The translations under genes were made by a program, and so were the position numbers. Below are positions 6,988-10,151 of a stretch of DNA of 10,151 nucleotides, in pieces. The notes beneath the pieces are model-generated. The model worked only from the letters and a program-made list of their open reading frames with translations. It was not told the origin of the DNA and made no database searches. Each line of letters starts with the position of its first letter. Position 1 is the stretch's first letter. The stretch comes from Methanobacterium sp. PtaU1.Bin097 (GTDB lineage: Archaea; Methanobacteriota; Methanobacteria; Methanobacteriales; Methanobacteriaceae): positions 1 to 10,151 of the forward strand of contig MVQY01000077.1 in assembly GCA_002067325.1 (NCBI GenBank). Reading direction: 5' to 3'.

Positions 6988-8511
6988 TTAGCTGGTAGCT
7001 TCCTTGTAGAGTATCTGTACCAGTTCTTGGAGTTTGCTGCTGTTGTAGCCTTCGTAGTATTTGTAGCCGTTGTTTGTGAGGTATTTGTCTGGATTGGCCA
7101 GTCCGGTGAAGGATGCTGGGCTGAAGTTATCGTCGTGTGCTCGTTCTAACCAGGCTAACCCGGTTATTTTTTTAGCTCCGTCTGTAAATACTGTGAACAC
7201 CTTCTTGGTATCTTTTAAACTCTTATAATAGGATGTTCCCATTTCATTCAGGGTTGCTGCGCAGGCCCCTCCAAAGAACTGCACTATCAGAGCATTGATG
7301 GGTACGTTGGTGTTGCTTAAGATGGCTATATTGTTTGCGCCGACACCGTAGTTGTAGGCAGTGATTCCTAATTTCTTAAGTTCAGCAATAACTGCATTGA
7401 TCCGGGCGTTGTCGGTAGCATTGTTGCTTATTTTGTCTGATATGATGTAGACTGGTCGTACTATAGAACTGGTCATTCCTGTGGTTGTGGTTCCAGTCCA
7501 GCGTGGAGTGTAAATATAGTTGGGTAATCGTTTGTTGGTGTTGTAGAATGTGATGGCCTTTAAAAACAGGTAGGTCGTTGATTCGTATCTCATACTTCCC
7601 AGTGTGGTACTCCAGTAATTGGGTACTCTGCTGCCGCTTGAAAGAACGGCGATCTTGCTTGCTAAGGATATATACTCTGTTTTCTGAATATTCCCTGATT
7701 TGATGTTTTCTGATGGCCCGGTGGCCATGTTAATCGTCTTAGTTTTCAGATTAACGTTTTTTCCACTGTTTAAATCGATTATTCGTTGTGCTAGAAGCTG
7801 TAGGAATTGGGATATCTGTATGGTTTTACCTGCTACCGTTACGGTAGTGGGCATCTTGTTTCTACTTTCAACATAGGTTTTAACACTGGCTACTGCCTCA
7901 TTTAATTGAGTAGGAGTGACTGTGACTACATCGGTAGTTGGTGTGGTCGGCGTAGTTGGATTAGTTCCAGTTCCACCCTCTGACGGAGTGTAGCTTTTAC
8001 CAGTCCAGGGTGCCACTGCCACGTAGTTAGGCAGTCTCTTATTGGTTTTATAGAAGATCAGGATCCGGCTGTAGGTGTCCACCATAGTCTCAAACTTGAT
8101 GTTCCCCCGGGACGTGCTCAGGAAGTTGGGCATCCTCCCGTTGGTGTCTGCGAACTTTTTTAAGTTCTTAGCCACATTAACGTACTCTGTTTTCTGAATA
8201 TTTCCCTTTTTCAGGCTTTCCGTTGGCTTGGGAGCAACGTTAACATTTTTTACTGTGATGGCTGCTGTTGAACCGCTGTTTAATTGTGATGTTTCGGTGG
8301 TTATCAGGTATAAATACTGGGGCATGGTAAGCTGTTTACCGGAAATGGTCACGTAGTTGGGCAGTCGTTTATTGGTCTTGTAAAAACTATTAACACTTGA
8401 AGCTGCAGTGGTTAATTGACTGACTGTTACTTTAGTGGTGGTGCTGGTGTTAGTTGCAGCTGAAACAATATCTACAGTTATGGGCAGTGATATAGCCAAG
8501 AATAGCATCAC
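6988..8511 (-). CDS. Secreted pseudomurein-binding-repeat protein with unrecognised C-terminal domain
   Basis: Predicted extracellular protein that binds the pseudomurein wall of Methanobacteriales. Counting from GTG 8511 it has 507 residues. A hydrophobic signal segment (1-18, ending SAAT) is followed by a Thr-rich stretch. Two tandem modules (about 28-172 and 198-340) each carry pseudomurein-binding repeat motifs such as FYKTNKRLPNYV (43-54 and 153-164) and GRMPNFLST (125-133). A Thr/Pro-rich linker (183-194) separates them. Residues 354-507 form an alpha/beta-looking domain I cannot name; it has GGACAATLNEM (414-424) and LERAHDDNFS (455-464). It lacks a clear match to the transglutaminase-like domain of PeiW/PeiP endoisopeptidases, so hydrolase activity is unproven. 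The start is uncertain: the best ribosome site (AGGTGGT) suits an in-frame AUA at 8535, which adds IDKKLLLV and a normal charged signal-peptide n-region. It is transcribed away from cobM. Confidence 0.88.
   Translation of the reverse strand: MMLFLAISLPITVDIVSAATNTSTTTKVTVSQLTTAASSVNSFYKTNKRLPNYVTISGKQLTMPQYLYLITTETSQLNSGSTAAITVKNVNVAPKPTESLKKGNIQKTEYVNVAKNLKKFADTNGRMPNFLSTSRGNIKFETMVDTYSRILIFYKTNKRLPNYVAVAPWTGKSYTPSEGGTGTNPTTPTTPTTDVVTVTPTQLNEAVASVKTYVESRNKMPTTVTVAGKTIQISQFLQLLAQRIIDLNSGKNVNLKTKTINMATGPSENIKSGNIQKTEYISLASKIAVLSSGSRVPNYWSTTLGSMRYESTTYLFLKAITFYNTNKRLPNYIYTPRWTGTTTTGMTSSIVRPVYIISDKISNNATDNARINAVIAELKKLGITAYNYGVGANNIAILSNTNVPINALIVQFFGGACAATLNEMGTSYYKSLKDTKKVFTVFTDGAKKITGLAWLERAHDDNFSPASFTGLANPDKYLTNNGYKYYEGYNSSKLQELVQILYKEATS
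7492..8430 (-). repeat. Tandem duplication of a ~170-residue pseudomurein-binding module
   Basis: Matching landmarks in the two halves are offset by 169-170 residues: SQLTTAASSV (31-40) with TQLNEAVASV (201-210), GNIQKTEY (103-110) with the same eight residues at 273-280, and FYKTNKRLPNY (153-163) with FYNTNKRLPNY (322-332). In DNA, near-identical stretches around 7670-7695 and 8180-8205 are the remains of the duplication. The copies have diverged widely elsewhere, so the event is not recent. Confidence 0.85.
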
Positions 8512-8538
8512 TACCAGGAGTAGTTTTTTATCTATTTT

Positions 8539-8545
8539 ACCACCT
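8539..8545 (-). promoter_or_regulatory. Strong ribosome binding site upstream of the pseudomurein-binding gene
   Basis: AGGTGGT on the minus strand is the best Shine-Dalgarno match near this gene. It lies 3 bases before the in-frame ATA at 8535-8533, but 27 bases before the first conventional start (GTG 8511) and 30 before ATG 8508. The ATG and GTG codons thus lack a well-placed site. Confidence 0.6.
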
Positions 8546-8656
8546 CAATTATCCAAAGTCCTGTAATAGGATTGCTTCTGGATATAGTGGAATATTTGAG
8601 ATCAAGACCTTAATAAATGTTTGTTTTATAGATAGAAAAATATGGGGTTTTAACAC

Positions 8657-8666
8657 TTTATATATG
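8657..8666 (-). promoter_or_regulatory. Candidate TATA box for the pseudomurein-binding gene
   Basis: Read leftward the stretch is CATATATAAA, a good archaeal TATA match. Initiation about 25 bases downstream, near 8635, would give a leader of about 100 nt to AUA 8535. A second candidate (CTATAAAAC, around 8623-8632) would give a leader nearer 60 nt. Confidence 0.4.
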
Positions 8667-8866
8667 ATTTAACGAAGTAAAAATGGTAGTTTTTTATGGA
8701 TTACGCTGATTTTAAAAATTTTTTCAAAAAATGAAACATGAAAAATAAACCTTTCTGTTTTATCAATAAACAAAATATTTGGTAGACCCAATTTAAAAAT
8801 CCAAAAAAAATTCTTATTAAAAAAGCAGATCGTTGGCCACCAAAATCTCTCAAAATATTAATCAAA

Positions 8867-8874
8867 GATAAATA
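8867..8874 (+). promoter_or_regulatory. Candidate TATA box for a leaderless cobM transcript
   Basis: GATAAATA, preceded by purine-rich CAAA as expected of a BRE, is centred about 28 bases before ATG 8899. Archaeal initiation usually falls about 25 bases after the box, at or just before the start codon. No Shine-Dalgarno-like sequence occurs in the 20 bases before the ATG (CCACCCAATACAATCCAT), which fits a leaderless mRNA. Confidence 0.4.
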
Positions 8875-8898
8875 CACCCTCCACCCAATACAATCCAT

Positions 8899-9657
8899 AT
8901 GAAAGGAAAAGTGGTATTTATCGGAGGGGGCCCGGGAGACCCGGAACTTCTCACCTTAAAGGCTTATAAAATAATAAAAAAGGCAGATACAATAATCTAC
9001 ACCGGTTCACTGGTAAATAAAGAAGTTTTAAATGAAGCCAAACCAGATGCTCAAATTTACAACAGCGCCACATTGAACCTGGATGAAATAATAGATATAA
9101 TGGAAAAAGAAACCAGTAAAGGCCATTTGGTTGCCAGGGTGCACACCGGAGACCCCTCCATCTACGGGGCAATCGGGGAGCAGATAGAAAAGCTCAGGGA
9201 GAAAAACATTAACTACAAGATAATACCGGGTGTAAGCAGCCTCTTTGCAGTTTCCGCTGCACTGAAAAGTGAACTAACCCTCCCGGAGGTTTCACAAACG
9301 GTTATAATAACCCGCCCAGAGGGCAGAACACCCAAACCAGATAAGGAAGCAATCAAGTGCCTGGCCGAGCACCAGGCCACCATGTGCATCTTCCTGGGCG
9401 TGCAGATGATCGAAGAGGTAGCAGAGGGACTTAAAACCCATTACCCCGCTGATACACCGGTAGCCGTGGTTAAAAAGGCATCCTGGGAGGATGAAGAAAT
9501 AGTAAGGGGGACCCTGGAGGATATAGCAGGTAAGGTTAAAAGTGCCGGGCTCACCAAGACCGCTATAATAGTGGTAGGGAAGGTGCTGGATCCCGGAGAG
9601 GTCACACCATCCAAACTGTATGATAAGGGTTTCAGTCATGAATACAGGAAATCCTAA
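8899..9657 (+). CDS. cobM: Cobalt-precorrin-4 / precorrin-4 C11-methyltransferase
   Basis: Cytoplasmic SAM-dependent methyltransferase (also called cbiF) that methylates C11 of cobalt-precorrin-4 in the anaerobic route to the cobalamin ring. Methanogens need corrinoids for methyl transfer to coenzyme M. The 252-residue protein is full length for the family and shows the tetrapyrrole methylase motifs: GGGPGDPELLT (9-19), VARVHTGDPSIYGA (78-91), PGVSS (110-114), VIITRPEGRTP (135-145) and VVKKASWEDEEIVRGTL (190-206). The GTPSIYGA-like loop and spacing suit CobM/CbiF better than CbiL, CobJ or CbiE, though the paralogues are close. No ribosome binding site precedes the ATG, so it may be leaderless. 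A membrane-anchored protein gene follows 25 bp later. Confidence 0.93.
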   Translation: MKGKVVFIGGGPGDPELLTLKAYKIIKKADTIIYTGSLVNKEVLNEAKPDAQIYNSATLNLDEIIDIMEKETSKGHLVARVHTGDPSIYGAIGEQIEKLREKNINYKIIPGVSSLFAVSAALKSELTLPEVSQTVIITRPEGRTPKPDKEAIKCLAEHQATMCIFLGVQMIEEVAEGLKTHYPADTPVAVVKKASWEDEEIVRGTLEDIAGKVKSAGLTKTAIIVVGKVLDPGEVTPSKLYDKGFSHEYRKS

Positions 9658-9682
9658 CCAGTACTTATCGGAGATTTACTGA

Positions 9683-10151
9683 ATGAAAAAGAGTTATATT
9701 ATCCTGATCATCATCCTTATAGCTGCCGTGGTAATAGGATATTTCGCCTACACCCAATACAATGCTCTAAAAACACAGGAATCCATAAAGACATCCCAGG
9801 AGCTTAAAGATAATGCCACCACCTATTTCGACCAGGCCGTGGACTTGGAAAATAGAGGGGATTACTCTGGCGCCATCACCATGTACCAGAAAAGTATAGA
9901 TGATGCCCGGAGGGCGCTGGCCAGTGATAATCAGGCGTTAACCTATGCCAGTGGGGTTTACCATGAATATCTGGATAATGAAATCCGGTTATTAGAGAAG
10001 ATGATCCAGTTAATAGAATACAAGATCTACCTGAACAAGGTCCTAACTAACAGCTTAAACCAGGGACAGGAAAAGGTGGAACCCAGCGTGTTAACCCCTT
10101 ACATCGATAACTTAACCAGGGAAGTGGCTGACCTTAAAGAAGAGGCAGACC
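9683..10151 (+). CDS. Membrane-anchored helical protein, TPR-like (3' end cut)
   Basis: Open from ATG 9683 to the right edge (156 codons visible), with GGAG at 9670-9673 and a 9-base spacer. Residues 5-23 form one strong hydrophobic segment after MKKS, with no cysteine lipobox, so this is probably a signal anchor leaving the rest outside the cell. The rest looks all-helical and charged: about 43-78 resembles a single TPR unit (AVDLENRGDYSGAITMYQKS), and 93-156 looks like coiled coil. It begins 25 bp after cobM and is probably co-transcribed. I do not recognise the family. The cobM link could be functional or mere proximity. Confidence 0.8.
   Translation, partial: MKKSYIILIIILIAAVVIGYFAYTQYNALKTQESIKTSQELKDNATTYFDQAVDLENRGDYSGAITMYQKSIDDARRALASDNQALTYASGVYHEYLDNEIRLLEKMIQLIEYKIYLNKVLTNSLNQGQEKVEPSVLTPYIDNLTREVADLKEEAD

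Larger units (their letters stand above)
8512..8898. other. 387-bp AT-rich divergent intergenic region
   Basis: It separates the pseudomurein-binding gene from cobM. It contains the possible AUA start extension and ribosome site (8533-8545), minus-strand TATA candidates at 8657-8666 and around 8622-8632, and a plus-strand TATA candidate at 8867-8874. The 8700-8860 part is nearly all A/T runs, with two small TTGG/CCAA hairpins (8779-8791 and near 8834-8844) of doubtful meaning. I see no convincing gene or RNA in it. Confidence 0.6.

Noticed and set aside
8696..8734. Plus-strand 12-codon mini-frame beginning ATGGATTAC
   Set aside because: Too short, without a ribosome site, and situated in an A/T-run region.
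8779..8844. Two small TTGG/CCAA hairpins in the cobM upstream region
   Set aside because: Four-base stems are expected by chance; they do not resemble a cobalamin riboswitch, and no conserved core is visible.
8701..8898. Minus-strand 65-codon hydrophobic frame starting in the CATATG that also starts cobM
   Set aside because: No ribosome site, composition set by A/T runs, and it would occupy the cobM promoter. A degraded remnant cannot be excluded but nothing supports it.

Overview
The window looks like chromosome from a methanogenic archaeon of the order Methanobacteriales, probably Methanobacterium-like. The main evidence is a secreted protein built from pseudomurein-binding repeats, since pseudomurein walls occur in Methanobacteriales and Methanopyrus. 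Supporting signs are GTGA/AGGTGG-type ribosome binding sites, archaeal TATA-like boxes instead of bacterial -35/-10 pairs, TTG start codons and an archaeal slipin/NfeD pair. The species call is inference.

Left block (1-5251, all minus strand, read leftward): a surface-glycan cassette. It holds a family 2 glycosyltransferase (5251-4370), a UDP-galactopyranose mutase glf (4277-3165), and a very large multidomain protein (3098 to the left edge) that stays open for 1032 codons. That protein joins a hexapeptide acyltransferase, a repeated hydrophilic linker, a GT8 glycosyltransferase, two 38-residue FDxxYYL/HYxxHG repeats and a TupA-like ATP-grasp domain. Together the genes suggest assembly of an extracellular galactofuranose-containing glycan that may be acylated and carry amino acids. 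The block, most clearly the fusion gene, is visibly more AT-rich than the genes to its right.

Middle block (5252-6987): a 229-bp divergent intergenic region with a symmetric TATA-like box and a perfect 9-bp inverted repeat, followed by the overlapping pair nfeD-slipin (5481-6883) for a membrane SPFH complex. A pair of 16-bp direct repeats and a two-way hairpin terminator lie between the slipin gene and the convergent next gene.

Right block (6988-10151): a secreted pseudomurein-binding protein on the minus strand (6988-8511, perhaps starting at 8535 on an AUA codon). It consists of a tandemly duplicated binding module of about 170 residues plus a C-terminal domain I do not recognise. A 387-bp AT-rich intergenic region holds its promoter and that of the divergent corrin-ring methyltransferase gene cobM/cbiF (8899-9657), which appears leaderless. 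A membrane-anchored, probably helical protein begins 25 bp after cobM and is cut by the right edge.

No tRNA, rRNA, CRISPR array, transposase or integrase was recognised. The most unusual items are the four-activity fusion protein, its internally repeated linker, the pseudomurein-binding protein's unknown C-terminal domain, and the apparent AUA start.
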